In this document: positions 45,206 through 54,034 of the stretch, piece by piece
How positions within the stretch are numbered: position 1 is the stretch's first letter
How the letters are laid out: the number at the start of each line of letters is the position of its first letter
Assembly: GCA_902793195.1 (NCBI GenBank)
Contig: CADBCS010000006.1
Location: 1 to 64,000 of the forward strand
Reading direction: 5' to 3'
Length of the DNA: 64,000 bases
DNA from: an uncultured Coriobacteriaceae bacterium
Lineage (GTDB): Bacteria > Actinomycetota > Coriobacteriia > Coriobacteriales > Atopobiaceae
Notes under the pieces: model-generated
Databases searched by the model: none
Seen by the model: only the letters and a program-made list of their open reading frames with translations
What the model was told of the DNA's origin: nothing
Position numbers and translations under genes: made by a program

Positions 45206-45634
45206 ATGCTAAAACACAAGGTAATAGGCGCCTTCGTGGCGGTGTGGTGCGCGATGTGTCTCTTGTACATGGGGGCACGCATGGCGTTGGGCACGATAAT
45301 GGGTGCGCAAGGCGAGACGAGCGCGGTGGATGTGGGGGAGGAGCCGGAGCCCGTGGCGACGGAGCGCGAGACGACCCAGGAACAGGAGTTGGTGACAGAG
45401 CCGGCACCGGAGCTGGAGGAAGAGCCCCTCGAGTTAGAGTCAGAGTCGGTGCCCGAGTCGGAGACCGCCGAGGAGACCCAGATGGCCGACATGCCCACCC
45501 TGTATGAGTATCTGAGTCAGTACACATGTGGGTCTTGCCGTCGTAACTGCTCCCTGGCCAATCCGCGATGCCACAATGGCTCGCGCCTGGCGGAGGCCAA
45601 GGTCCAAGAATACTACGACATCTACGGACAGTAA
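45206..45634 (+). CDS. Membrane-anchored four-Cys protein
   Basis: A 142-residue protein. A hydrophobic segment at about 6-28 anchors it; a Glu/Pro/Thr-rich linker of ~55 residues follows; the C-terminal ~40 residues hold four Cys in TCGSCRRNCSLANPRCHNG (C-x2-C-x3-C-x6-C). This fits a small redox or metal-binding module outside the membrane. It is divergent from the redox operon and next to a four-cluster Fe-S protein, so a role in electron transfer is likely but unproven. ATG 45206 follows GGAGGGTGGG. I do not recognise the family. Confidence 0.65.
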   Translation: MLKHKVIGAFVAVWCAMCLLYMGARMALGTIMGAQGETSAVDVGEEPEPVATERETTQEQELVTEPAPELEEEPLELESESVPESETAEETQMADMPTLYEYLSQYTCGSCRRNCSLANPRCHNGSRLAEAKVQEYYDIYGQ

Positions 45635-45746
45635 GGATGGTCCAGCGTCATCCCCAATCCGCGGGGACTGGGCAAAAGGGGTTTGACCCCTTTTCTCACA
45701 TCTGCCAAGAGCTGCGCTACAATAGGCATTCGCGGAGAGGGGGACT

Positions 45747-47003
45747 ATGGCGGCGAAGAAGCACGACTTTCTTGATGACATCATCGATATGCAACAGGAC
45801 TGGCAGGCGCTCTCGAATGCCGGCACCGACCTGGTCGATCACATCACTGAGTCGGCGCCCGAGTACGACCCGGCCGACTACAAGGAGCGGCCACGTGCCA
45901 ACTCCTCCTACTGCGTCTCGGCCGCCACGCAGAATCTCTCGGCGTGCACGCGGTGCATGGAGGCGTGCCCCACGGATGCCATCAGCATCCACGGTGCAAC
46001 CGTGCGCGTTGGCGACGACTGCCTTAAGTGTGGACTCTGCTCGGCGGTGTGTCCCACCGAGGTCTTTATGGTTCGCAAGTACGCGTCCATGGCGCTGTAC
46101 GACAATGTCGCGCGCGCCGCGACGGCATACGAGCAATGCTATATAACGTGCACCCGTGCGCTCGGACGGTTGCCTCAGCCCAACGAGATTCTGCTGCCCT
46201 GCGTGGGGGCAATGCCGCAGGAAGTCTGGTTCAACCTGTTGTGCGAATATCCCAACCTTAGCGTGTATCTGCCGCTGGGCATATGCGATCGTTGCAAGAC
46301 CATCACGGGCGAGGAGGCCCTCTCCAACGCCATTGCCAACGCCGAGGAGTGGAGCGGCGAGTCGGTGGGTCTGGAGGTCGAGGAAGGCGCCCTTGTCCAC
46401 GATCAGAAGCGCGCATACAAGCGCAGCCAGTTCGTGAGCAACATGACGCAGGCCGGCACGAGGCTCGTGTCCCGAAGCGTCCCCCTGCTGGCGGGGGCAC
46501 AAGCCGTGGCAAACCGTCTTGCGGAGCACTCGAAGCAGATTACCGAGCTGCAAAAGACCCTGGAGTCGTCGGTGGGCACGACCAACGGCCAGTCGCGCAG
46601 ACGTATGCTCACGCGCAGGCGGCGGCTGCTGATGGCTGGGCTGCAACGGTACCCCGACCTCGCCGACGAGCTGATGCTGGCGTTTCCGCATGTGGACGTT
46701 GATCGCTGTACCATGTGCGCGGACTGCGCCAAGGCGTGTACCATCAGCGCGCTCGAGCTGGACGGCAAGGGTCGGGTGCTGATTGAACCGTCCTACTGCG
46801 TCAACTGCGGCGCCTGTGCGCTCACGTGCCAGGAGGGCGCCATAACCATGCGCGAGGAGCCTGCCGTGGAGCTGGTCGTTCCCGACCCCAAGGCCGAGGA
46901 GCGCAAACGCCAGCGGGAGCGTGCGGCGCGGCTCAAGGAAGAGGGCAAGAAGCGTCTCGAGAAGGGCCTTGACCTCTTGGAGGGGTTGGCCGAGGATGAA
47001 TAG
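45747..47003 (+). CDS. Four-cluster ferredoxin-like Fe-S protein
   Basis: A 418-residue cytoplasmic protein with two pairs of ferredoxin motifs. N-terminal: CTRCMEACPTDAI (with an earlier Cys in YCVSAATQ) and CLKCGLCSAVCPTEV. C-terminal: CTMCADCAKACTISA and CVNCGACALTCQEGA. Between them ~200 residues include LLPCVGAMPQEVWFNLL and LGICDRCKT with further Cys. The tail is highly charged and coiled-coil-like (RERAARLKEEGKKRLEKG). It could collect or distribute electrons for the neighbouring redox system. A hairpin with AAAAGGGG/CCCCTTTT arms lies upstream at about 45675-45697. Confidence 0.75.
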   Translation: MAAKKHDFLDDIIDMQQDWQALSNAGTDLVDHITESAPEYDPADYKERPRANSSYCVSAATQNLSACTRCMEACPTDAISIHGATVRVGDDCLKCGLCSAVCPTEVFMVRKYASMALYDNVARAATAYEQCYITCTRALGRLPQPNEILLPCVGAMPQEVWFNLLCEYPNLSVYLPLGICDRCKTITGEEALSNAIANAEEWSGESVGLEVEEGALVHDQKRAYKRSQFVSNMTQAGTRLVSRSVPLLAGAQAVANRLAEHSKQITELQKTLESSVGTTNGQSRRRMLTRRRRLLMAGLQRYPDLADELMLAFPHVDVDRCTMCADCAKACTISALELDGKGRVLIEPSYCVNCGACALTCQEGAITMREEPAVELVVPDPKAEERKRQRERAARLKEEGKKRLEKGLDLLEGLAEDE

Positions 47004-47048
47004 CCATGCGCAGGCACCTGCTCTGCGCATTAGACAAAGGAGCACATC

Positions 47049-48122
47049 ATGGCACTTTCCATTGGCATCGTGGGGCTGCCCAACGTGGGCAAGTCCACGC
47101 TCTTTACCGCGCTCACAAAGAAGGGCGGTCTGGCGGCGAACTACCCGTTTGCCACCATCGACCCCAACGTGGGCATTGTGGACGTTCCCGACGCACGCCT
47201 GCAGGAGCTTGCCAACATAGTGCATCCTGGTCGTATCGTGCCGGCGACCGTGGAGTTCGTGGACATTGCCGGCCTTGTTAAGGGTGCGAGCGAGGGAGAG
47301 GGACTGGGCAATCAGTTCCTCGCCAACATCCGCAACACCGATGCGATCTGCGAGGTCGTGCGGTTCTTCTCGGATTCCGACGTGATTCGCCACGAGAGCA
47401 GCGTCGACCCACAGAGCGACATGGACACCATCCAAACCGAGCTGGTGCTTGCCGACCTGGGAACGCTCGAGCGCGCCATTCCCAAGCTCGAGAAGGAAGC
47501 GAGGCGCGACAAGGCCAACGCGCCGCGACTGGCCATCGCCAAGCGGCTTCAGGAGTGGCTCAACGAGGGGCATCGCGCCGCCGACCTGGACATGACCGAC
47601 GAGGAGCGTGCCGCCGCCCACGACCTGTTCCTGCTCACCATGAAGCCCATCCTGTACGTGGCAAACGTCGACGAGGACTCGCTGGGGGAGGAGCCTCCCG
47701 CGATCGACGGCGCCAAGGTGGTGCCCATTAGCGCCAAGGTCGAGGCCGAGCTCGCCGAGCTGGCCGAGGAGGACCCGGAGGAGGCGGCGGAGTACCTGGC
47801 CGACCTCGGGCTGGAGCACAGCGGTCTGGAGACGCTGGCGCAGGCGGCCTACGAACTGCTGGGCCTGCAGAGCTACTTTACGGCCGGGGAGCTGGAGGTA
47901 AAGGCCTGGACCATACCGGTGGGGGCAAAGGCTCCGCAGGCTGCCGGCGTGATCCACTCCGACTTCGAGCGCGGTTTTATAAAGGCCGAGGTTGCGAGCT
48001 ACGACGACTACGTGTCGTTGGGCGGCGAGGCCGGGTGCAAGGCCGCGGGCAGGCTGCGCATGGAGGGCAAGGAGTACGTCGTGCAAGACGGCGACGTGAT
48101 GCACTTCCGGTTTAACGTGTAG
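47049..48122 (+). CDS. ychF: Redox-regulated OBG-like ATPase YchF
   Basis: A 357-residue ATPase of the Obg-related family. The G1 loop GLPNVGKSTLFTAL is at 8-21, DIAGLVKGASEGEGLGNQFL is the G3/switch region, and YVANVDED stands in for the G4 motif, whose NxxE form explains preference for ATP over GTP. A TGS domain ends FRFNV. It binds ribosomes and 70S stress-linked factors. The 3' end, 48092-48122, is copied almost exactly at 49299-49329, so a mobile segment appears to have entered at the end of this gene without damaging it. Confidence 0.95.
   Translation: MALSIGIVGLPNVGKSTLFTALTKKGGLAANYPFATIDPNVGIVDVPDARLQELANIVHPGRIVPATVEFVDIAGLVKGASEGEGLGNQFLANIRNTDAICEVVRFFSDSDVIRHESSVDPQSDMDTIQTELVLADLGTLERAIPKLEKEARRDKANAPRLAIAKRLQEWLNEGHRAADLDMTDEERAAAHDLFLLTMKPILYVANVDEDSLGEEPPAIDGAKVVPISAKVEAELAELAEEDPEEAAEYLADLGLEHSGLETLAQAAYELLGLQSYFTAGELEVKAWTIPVGAKAPQAAGVIHSDFERGFIKAEVASYDDYVSLGGEAGCKAAGRLRMEGKEYVVQDGDVMHFRFNV
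48092..48122 (+). repeat. Direct repeat at the ychF 3' end (left copy)
   Basis: 31 bases, CGACGTGATGCACTTCCGGT through the stop codon. One mismatch to the copy at 49299-49329. Candidate attL/attR pair of the inserted segment. Confidence 0.75.
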
Positions 48123-48189
48123 TAGCATCAGGCGACGGGGGCATCCCCATCGCCTGGGTGGACTCCACCCATGTTTTGGAGGCGTTACC

Positions 48190-48462
48190 ATGATGTACCG
48201 TTACTTGACTCTCAATGATGGCACTGAAGTGGTCCATTCAGACATGATGCCCGACGGCCGCGTAAAGGTGTTCTTCGAGAGGCCCGATGCAGTGGATGGT
48301 TTTCATGACGCAACATGCTATCTTCCGGATTACACATGGGAGGACGTTTCGGGTTTTTCAGACGCAGACATGAGTCGCAACGAGCGCCTGCTCAAAGAAG
48401 TTGCGCACATCATCATCGAGCTATCCCAAGAAGGGGGCTTTGACGATGCCTCAGGTTTTTAG
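48190..48462 (+). CDS. Small protein of unknown function, first cargo gene
   Basis: 90 residues, acidic, no transmembrane helix or Cys pair. It begins MMYRYLTLNDGTEVVHSDMM and has FFERPDAVDGFHDATCYLP and a C-terminal amphipathic helix (ERLLKEVAHIIIELSQEGG). TTTTGGAGG lies upstream. I do not recognise the family. Being next to a DUF3800 gene within an inserted segment, it may be an antitoxin-like or accessory partner. It is followed by a terminator-like hairpin at 48542. Confidence 0.55.
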   Translation: MMYRYLTLNDGTEVVHSDMMPDGRVKVFFERPDAVDGFHDATCYLPDYTWEDVSGFSDADMSRNERLLKEVAHIIIELSQEGGFDDASGF

Positions 48463-48541
48463 GGTTGGGGCATATCTCGTCTATTTCTGGTCGGACGACG
48501 ATGTGGTATAAAGTAACTAGTGGCTAACGCTACTTTCAAGA

Positions 48542-48570
48542 GCCGGGGGCTTTCCCCCGGCATTCTTTTT
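48542..48570 (+). terminator. Hairpin with T-run inside the insert
   Basis: GCCGGGGG/CCCCCGGC stem with a CTTT loop, then ATTCTTTTT. A good factor-independent terminator for the 90-residue gene. The preceding GCTAACGCTACTTTCAAGAG also recalls the 3' ends of IS200/IS605 guide RNAs. Confidence 0.7.
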
Positions 48571-48597
48571 CTTGCTACGCAGAGAATGGGAGGTGCC

Positions 48598-49272
48598 ATG
48601 AAAGAGCTCTCCGTGTTTGTTGATGAGTCCGGTGAGTTTGGCTCAAGCTCCAAGTATTACTTGGTTACACTGCTCTTTCATGACCAAAGCGTTGACGTCG
48701 CTCCTATTATTGCTGGGCATGTACAAGCTCTTAAGCAATCCTCGCTGGATGACGTGCAGTTTCATATGACCCCGTTGTTGCGAGGGCATGAGTATTACGC
48801 GAGCATGGAGCTTGGAGACCGAAAACGACATCTGGCACGCTTCTTAGCGTTCTATCGCCGATTGCCCGTTACCACATTTACCTTATCGTATACAAAGTCA
48901 AAATTTCCTGATTACAAGAAGATGCTGCTGCGCATGAAGCGAGATCTTACCGTGTATCTGTTCGACCACCTTGATTATCTCCAGCAATTCGATCGCGTGA
49001 AGGTCTATTACGATGGTGGCCAGCATGAGGTTAGCGAGATGCTGCACGCTGCCATTGAGTACTCATTAGCACGCGAGGCGATTATGTTTCGTGACGCTGC
49101 TCCTTCGGACTATCGTCTTGCACAGGCTGCCGATTTCGTCTGCGGTATAGAGTTGGCCGCTCTCCGATACTCATCTCACGAGAGCACACAAACGGATGCG
49201 ATATTCTTTGGCGGTTCATCGGCGTTCAAAAAGAACTGGCTGAGGCATGTTCGGAAAAAAGCAGCTAAGTGA
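48598..49272 (+). CDS. DUF3800-family protein
   Basis: A 224-residue protein of the DUF3800 group, which has an RNase H-like fold. The start VFVDESGEFG holds the conserved Asp-Glu pair, KVYYDGGQHE supplies a second acidic site, and QAADFVCGIELAALR the late Asp. These acidic residues would bind metal ions, so nuclease activity is plausible. Family members are often found in defence or mobile islands. GGGAGG precedes ATG 48598. Codon use differs from its neighbours. It ends 26 bases before the right-hand direct repeat. Confidence 0.75.
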   Translation: MKELSVFVDESGEFGSSSKYYLVTLLFHDQSVDVAPIIAGHVQALKQSSLDDVQFHMTPLLRGHEYYASMELGDRKRHLARFLAFYRRLPVTTFTLSYTKSKFPDYKKMLLRMKRDLTVYLFDHLDYLQQFDRVKVYYDGGQHEVSEMLHAAIEYSLAREAIMFRDAAPSDYRLAQAADFVCGIELAALRYSSHESTQTDAIFFGGSSAFKKNWLRHVRKKAAK

Positions 49273-49298
49273 CGTGTTGGGTCGTGTATAGGAGAGTA

Positions 49299-49329
49299 CG
49301 ACGTAATGCACTTCCGGTTTAACGTGTAG
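49299..49329 (+). repeat. Direct repeat of the ychF 3' end (right copy)
   Basis: Copy of 48092-48122 with one mismatch (A for G at 49305). The preceding GAGTACG also occurs in ychF about 17 bases further from the repeat, as if a longer copy had lost internal bases. Confidence 0.75.
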
Positions 49330-49387
49330 CTGCGTATGGCGGCTTGCCGGGCTGGGGACATCCTACCGCGTACAATCTTGTGACAAG

Positions 49388-49442
49388 TTTGGTCCCTACC
49401 GCGTACGATAATCGGCTGGAATCGTACGCGGTAGGGACCAAA
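49388..49442. terminator. 22-bp perfect hairpin with GTACGAT motif
   Basis: Arms 49388-49409 and 49421-49442 are perfectly complementary, with an 11-base loop; the pairing extends outward via GACAA/TTGTC. It carries the CTACCGCGTACGAT motif shared with 37261-37402 and sits between two convergent genes, so it may end both transcripts. Confidence 0.65.
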
Positions 49443-49539
49443 TTTGTCGCAGAATCGTGCGCACCTGACGCCGAATCCTGACGTCGGATTCCGACGCCAC
49501 GGCCTGACGCCGGATCGCTCGACACCCGCCGCGGCGGCG

Positions 49540-50994
49540 CTACTGCATCTCGATGCGCACGACGATGTCGGACAAAAGGTAGAAGGACCCGTCGTTGAGC
49601 AGAGCCTGGTAATCGTCCCCAAGGTATGACGCCAGTGCCTCCGCCTCGGCCTGGAGCGAGGCGTCGCCGTACACCACGAGGTTCCTGTCGAACGTAAAGT
49701 CGTCCTCCTCGTAGGCCGTGGCCGTAAAGCCGTTGGAGGACAGGTCGCTGGCAATTTTGGTGGCACGGCCGTCTATGTATCCGGTTACGGCCACGGCACC
49801 GGTCTTGTCAACCGATTCCAGGTCGGTCGCGGACTTCTTCTTCGCGTCCTTGTCGTCCTGGGACTTGTCGTCCTTGGAGTCCTTGCCGGACGTCTCGTTC
49901 TTGTTGTCCTTGGCCTCTGCGCCCTTGCCATCCGCCTTGCTCGAGGTGGAGCTCGCGATGCCTGCGGTCACGTCGTCCTTCTCGGATTCGTAGGGCGGCT
50001 GGCCGGCGTCAACGCGTGCCATCATCTTCTCCCAGGCTGGGGTGTCCAGAATCTCGTAATAGATCTCGTCGATGAGCTGGGGCTCGCTCGGCGTCATGCC
50101 GGTGTAGAGGTCCGTGTCGGTGTTAAAGTGGCGGAACTGGGACGCGAGCGACAGAATCTCGTCGACCGTCATGTCGGTCGTGAGGCTCTCGGACATGGTC
50201 GAGATGGAGTTGATCATGTTCTGCGGGCTGCTGGCCAGCACCTTGCGGATGATCGAGGCAATGATCGCACGTTGGTTGGCGGCGCGATAGAGGTCTCCGT
50301 CACCATACTCGTCGTATGCGTGGCGGGCGCGGCAGAGCATGAGCGCATCCCAGCTGTCGAGCGTATGCGTGCCGGCGCTCAGGTCGATGCCGGTGTAGTC
50401 GGGGTCCGAGATGGGCTGCGGAAGCGTTATCTCCACGCCACCGATGGAGTCGACGATGCTCATAAACGCGTCGAAGTCGATCTCGGCGTAGTGCGAGATG
50501 TCAACGCCGGCGAGCTTGCTCACCTGTCGTACCATGCCCGAGGGACCTCCAAGCGAGAACGCCGCGTTGATCTTGCCCTTGGTCCCATCCTCAAGCTCCA
50601 CATACAGGTCGCGGTGGATGGAGAGGATGGTGACCTTTATGTCTTTGGGGTCTATGCGACACAGCATGATCGTGTCGGCGCGGAAATTCTCGTCCTCGGA
50701 ACCCCCGGCCTCCTCCGAGCGCTCCTCGTCCCGGTCGGCACCGAGCAGCAGGAGATAGAACGGCTCGTCGGGAGCGTTCTGCTTGAGCGAGGCGAGCAGG
50801 TCCTTGTCTTGGGTGGCCATGTTGTCGTTGATGCGCGAGACGTACAGCCCCACCGCTACGCCTGCAACGCAAAGGGCGATAAGGAGGCCTGCGACAATCC
50901 CAATAATCAGCTTGCGATGGGAGCGCCTGGCACGCTCGCCGGAATAGTATTCAACGGACTGTTCTCTGGATAGCGGATGGTTCTTGTGTGGCAT
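49540..50994 (-). CDS. LytR-CpsA-Psr glycopolymer transferase with LytR_C domain
   Basis: A 484-residue membrane protein. A cytoplasmic basic N-terminus and one helix at about 28-52 are followed by the LCP domain: FYLLLLGADRDE, RADTIMLCRIDPKDIKVTILSIHRD and INAAFSLGGPSG; the later Arg-rich part is RARHAYDEYGDGDLYRAANQR. A Lys/Asp-rich linker (about 355-395) leads to a LytR_C domain at the end. LCP enzymes attach teichoic acids or capsule-like polymers to peptidoglycan from undecaprenyl carriers. Its paralogue is the next gene, 69 bases upstream. Confidence 0.9.
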   Translation of the reverse strand: MPHKNHPLSREQSVEYYSGERARRSHRKLIIGIVAGLLIALCVAGVAVGLYVSRINDNMATQDKDLLASLKQNAPDEPFYLLLLGADRDEERSEEAGGSEDENFRADTIMLCRIDPKDIKVTILSIHRDLYVELEDGTKGKINAAFSLGGPSGMVRQVSKLAGVDISHYAEIDFDAFMSIVDSIGGVEITLPQPISDPDYTGIDLSAGTHTLDSWDALMLCRARHAYDEYGDGDLYRAANQRAIIASIIRKVLASSPQNMINSISTMSESLTTDMTVDEILSLASQFRHFNTDTDLYTGMTPSEPQLIDEIYYEILDTPAWEKMMARVDAGQPPYESEKDDVTAGIASSTSSKADGKGAEAKDNKNETSGKDSKDDKSQDDKDAKKKSATDLESVDKTGAVAVTGYIDGRATKIASDLSSNGFTATAYEEDDFTFDRNLVVYGDASLQAEAEALASYLGDDYQALLNDGSFYLLSDIVVRIEMQ

Positions 50995-51063
50995 AACGGA
51001 TTCCGTTCTTCGTTTGCTGCTGCGTTGGTGCGTATCCCGCGCTTACAAGATTCTACTAGTGTT

Positions 51064-52275
51064 TTACCACTCTTCCCCGGAATCTTCCGGAGAACCTGAC
51101 TCTTCGTTGCCCTCACTGGCGTTCTCGCCGCCCTCCGAGGAGTTTGACTCCTGGGGTTTGTTCGAATCCGACTCCTTGGGTGCCGAGCTGTCGGCGCCCA
51201 CGGTACCGGCGACGCCCGACGTCGAGTCCTGCTCGCCCTCTCCCTCGTCGTAGGGTGGCAGACCCTGGTCGACGCGCATCATCATCTTCCTCCACTGGTC
51301 AACGAGGCACGCCTCGTACCAGGCTCCGTCGGCAAGCACGCCGTCGGTGGGCTCCATGCCCGTATAGATGTCGGTCTCCACGTTGAGCGTACGCATCTGG
51401 CTGGCAAGGTCGAGGATGTCGGGGATGGAGAGGTCGGTCGTCACGCTCTCGGCCAGGGTGGCCACGGTGGCCGCCATGGTGGCGGGATCGCTTGCGAGCA
51501 CCTTCTTGATGATCTCCGAGAAGACCATGCGCTGGTTTGCCGCGCGGTAGCGGTCGCCGTCGCCGTACTTGTCGTACCCGTGACGGCAACGGCAGAGCAG
51601 GGCCGCGTCGGTGCCGTCGAGGGTCTGCACGCCCTCGGGCAGGTCGAGCCCCGTGTATTCGGGGTCGTATACGGGGACGGGCAGGTCCACGGTAACGCCG
51701 CCCACCTGATCGACGATGGAGATAAAGCGGTCGAGGTCGACCTCGGCGTAGTGGGAGATGGGCACATCCGCAAACTTGGACACGACCTCGGTGGCGTATG
51801 CGGCACCACCAAAGGCGTAGGAGGCGTTGATCTTCTGCAGACCGTGCTCGTCCATGTTGATTGCGGTGTCGCGATGGATGGACACCATCGTAACCTGCAC
51901 GTTCTTGGGGTCGATCCGGCAGAGCATAATGGAGTCCGAGCGGTATGCGTGCTCGTCGTCGCCGTAGTGCTCGGTGTCCTCCACCCTGCCCTCGTCCTTG
52001 TCGACGCCAAGGAGCAGGAGGTAGAAGGGGTCACCTGCGTGGGTCTCCACAAGCTGCTCGCGCAGCTCGGTGGTCACGTTCTCGCTGAGCTTGGCGTTAA
52101 TGTTGGCAACGTAGATTCCGCCCGCGGCGCCGACAACAAGGATGAGGACCAGCACGCAGATAATCGCAATGCGCACGCCATGCCTGCGCTCCGACGCCAT
52201 GCGGCGATGGCGATAGTGCGCGACGTCGTTGTACTTGTCGACCCCGTTGTGGTTCTGGTCGATGCCCTCGGACAC
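51064..52275 (-). CDS. LytR-CpsA-Psr glycopolymer transferase
   Basis: A 403-residue LCP enzyme. The GTG at 52275 was chosen because CGGAGG lies five bases upstream; the open frame runs 49 codons further but has no good ribosome site and reaches the guaA leader. A transmembrane helix is at about 35-57; the LCP domain contains FYLLLLGVDKDE, SDSIMLCRIDPKNVQVTMVSIHRD, INASYAFGGAAY and the Arg motif CRHGYDKYGDGDRYRAANQR. It ends in a Ser/Glu/Asn-rich tail and lacks the LytR_C domain of its partner. Two adjacent paralogues suggest different polymers or acceptors. Confidence 0.88.
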   Translation of the reverse strand: MSEGIDQNHNGVDKYNDVAHYRHRRMASERRHGVRIAIICVLVLILVVGAAGGIYVANINAKLSENVTTELREQLVETHAGDPFYLLLLGVDKDEGRVEDTEHYGDDEHAYRSDSIMLCRIDPKNVQVTMVSIHRDTAINMDEHGLQKINASYAFGGAAYATEVVSKFADVPISHYAEVDLDRFISIVDQVGGVTVDLPVPVYDPEYTGLDLPEGVQTLDGTDAALLCRCRHGYDKYGDGDRYRAANQRMVFSEIIKKVLASDPATMAATVATLAESVTTDLSIPDILDLASQMRTLNVETDIYTGMEPTDGVLADGAWYEACLVDQWRKMMMRVDQGLPPYDEGEGEQDSTSGVAGTVGADSSAPKESDSNKPQESNSSEGGENASEGNEESGSPEDSGEEW

Positions 52276-52443
52276 AATCGCCTCCGATGTTTCGAGCAGG
52301 CCTTCCGTTTGTTCCGCCTTCGTAACGCATGCACGGGATGGCCATATTTGGCGTACCATGGTTGCGTCACTAAACACCAATGATACACCCGTAGCCGTTT
52401 GCCCACATAAATGACGTATCATAATCGTGTGAGGGGGGGGCCT

Positions 52444-54033
52444 ATGCTACAAGAGCACTCGGGGCAGCACGTGGTCGTGTTGGACTTTGGCGCCCAATAC
52501 GGGCAACTCATCGCCAGACGCGTTCGCGACCTGCACGTTTACTCCGAAATCGTGCCATGCGACATCGAGGCCAAAGAGCTTGGGGCCATGCGGCCCTCCG
52601 CCATCATCCTGTCGGGCGGGCCTGCGAGCGTCTATGCGCAGGACGCACCGCGCGTTGACCCAGGCGTGTTTGAGCTGGGCGTTCCCGTGCTGGGCTTTTG
52701 CTATGGCCAGCAGATCATGGCGACCACGCTTGGCGGCGAGGTGGGCCATGTGGACAAGGGCGAGTACGGGCCGGCAACGCTCGTGCGCGACGGGGCGTCC
52801 ATGCTTTTGGCCGACACGCCCGCCGAGCAGACCGTGTGGATGAGCCATCGCGATGCCGTTGTGCGAGTGCCGGAGGGGTTCCAGGTCACGGCGCATACCG
52901 GCACGTGCCCGGTCGCCGCCATGGAGTGCCCGCGCCTGCGGCTGTATGCCACGCAGTTCCATCCCGAGGTGCGCCACACGGCATATGGCAACAAGATGCT
53001 CGAGACGTTCCTCTTTGGCATCTGCGGGCTGGAGCCCTCGTGGACCATGGAGGGGGTCGTCGATTCGCTGGTGGCCGACATCCGTGCGCGGGTGGGGGAG
53101 CGGCGCGTGATCCTGGCGCTCAGCGGTGGCGTGGACTCGAGCGTGGTGGCGGCCCTCGTGCACCGTGCGGTGGACGATCAGCTTACCTGCGTGTTCGTGA
53201 ACCACGGCATGCTGCGCAAGGGTGAGCCGGAGCTGGTGGAGGAGGTCTTCGGTCGTCAGTTCGACGTGCCGCTCGTACACGTGCGTGCCGAGCAGCGCTA
53301 CGCGAAGCTGCTGGCCGGGGTGATCGACCCCGAGGAGAAGCGTCGCCGCATTGGTTCCGAGTTCTGGAAGATCTTCTTCGAGGAGGCGGCCAAGCTCGAC
53401 GGCGTGGAGCTTTTGGCCCAGGGCACGATCTATCCCGACATCATAGAGAGCGGGGCGCGCAAGACGGGCGGCAAGGCGTCCACCATCAAGAGCCACCACA
53501 ACCTGATCCCGTTCCCCGAGGGCGTGCACTTCGACCTCATCGAGCCGCTCGACCACTTCTTCAAGGACGAGGTCCGCGAGCTGGGTGTGGTGCTGGGTCT
53601 GCCCGAGGCAATGGTGTACCGCCAGCCGTTCCCGGGTCCGGGCCTGGCCATTCGCATCATCGGCGAGGTCACCACGCACAAGCTCGACGTGTTGCGCGAT
53701 GCCGACGCCATCGTGCGCGAGGAGCTCGATGCCTACAACCTGCGGCTCTTTGAGCAGACCGGTGATCGCAACAGCGAGCACGCCTGCTGGCAGTACTTCG
53801 CAGCGCTGCCCGACATCCGCAGCGTGGGCGTTATGGGCGACGAGCGCACCTACGGCCGCACGGTGATCGTGCGCGCCGTGGAGAGCACCGATGCCATGAC
53901 CGCCGATTGGGCCAAGCTGCCCTACGACGTGCTGGGGCGGATCTCGAGCCGCATTGTTGCCGAGGTCGCAGGGGTCAATCGTGTTGTCTACGACGTGACG
54001 CCCAAGCCTCCCGCGACGATTGAGTGGGAATAG
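52444..54033 (+). CDS. guaA: GMP synthase (glutamine-hydrolysing)
   Basis: A 529-residue enzyme converting XMP to GMP. The glutamine amidotransferase domain has the nucleophile Cys86 in LGFCYGQQ and FHPEV for the His-Glu pair. The ATP-pyrophosphatase domain has SGGVDSSV and the dimerisation domain ends YDVTPKPPATIEWE. The ATG at 52444 follows a run of eight G (GAGGGGGGGG). It is divergent from the LCP gene. No purine riboswitch is recognisable upstream. Confidence 0.97.
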   Translation: MLQEHSGQHVVVLDFGAQYGQLIARRVRDLHVYSEIVPCDIEAKELGAMRPSAIILSGGPASVYAQDAPRVDPGVFELGVPVLGFCYGQQIMATTLGGEVGHVDKGEYGPATLVRDGASMLLADTPAEQTVWMSHRDAVVRVPEGFQVTAHTGTCPVAAMECPRLRLYATQFHPEVRHTAYGNKMLETFLFGICGLEPSWTMEGVVDSLVADIRARVGERRVILALSGGVDSSVVAALVHRAVDDQLTCVFVNHGMLRKGEPELVEEVFGRQFDVPLVHVRAEQRYAKLLAGVIDPEEKRRRIGSEFWKIFFEEAAKLDGVELLAQGTIYPDIIESGARKTGGKASTIKSHHNLIPFPEGVHFDLIEPLDHFFKDEVRELGVVLGLPEAMVYRQPFPGPGLAIRIIGEVTTHKLDVLRDADAIVREELDAYNLRLFEQTGDRNSEHACWQYFAALPDIRSVGVMGDERTYGRTVIVRAVESTDAMTADWAKLPYDVLGRISSRIVAEVAGVNRVVYDVTPKPPATIEWE

Positions 54034-54034
54034 C

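Larger units (their letters stand above)
48123..49298. mobile_element. 1.2-kb insert at the ychF 3' end
   Basis: Bounded by the 31-base direct repeats. It is visibly lower in GC and richer in TTT/ATT codons than the DNA on either side. It carries a 90-residue ORF and a DUF3800 gene but no integrase, so it looks like a small satellite or a decayed remnant. Hairpins follow ychF (48129-48156) and the first cargo gene (48542-48561). Confidence 0.6.

Noticed and set aside
52430..52443. Run of eight G before guaA as a slippage site
   Set aside because: It lies upstream of the start codon and forms the Shine-Dalgarno region, so it cannot shift the reading frame.
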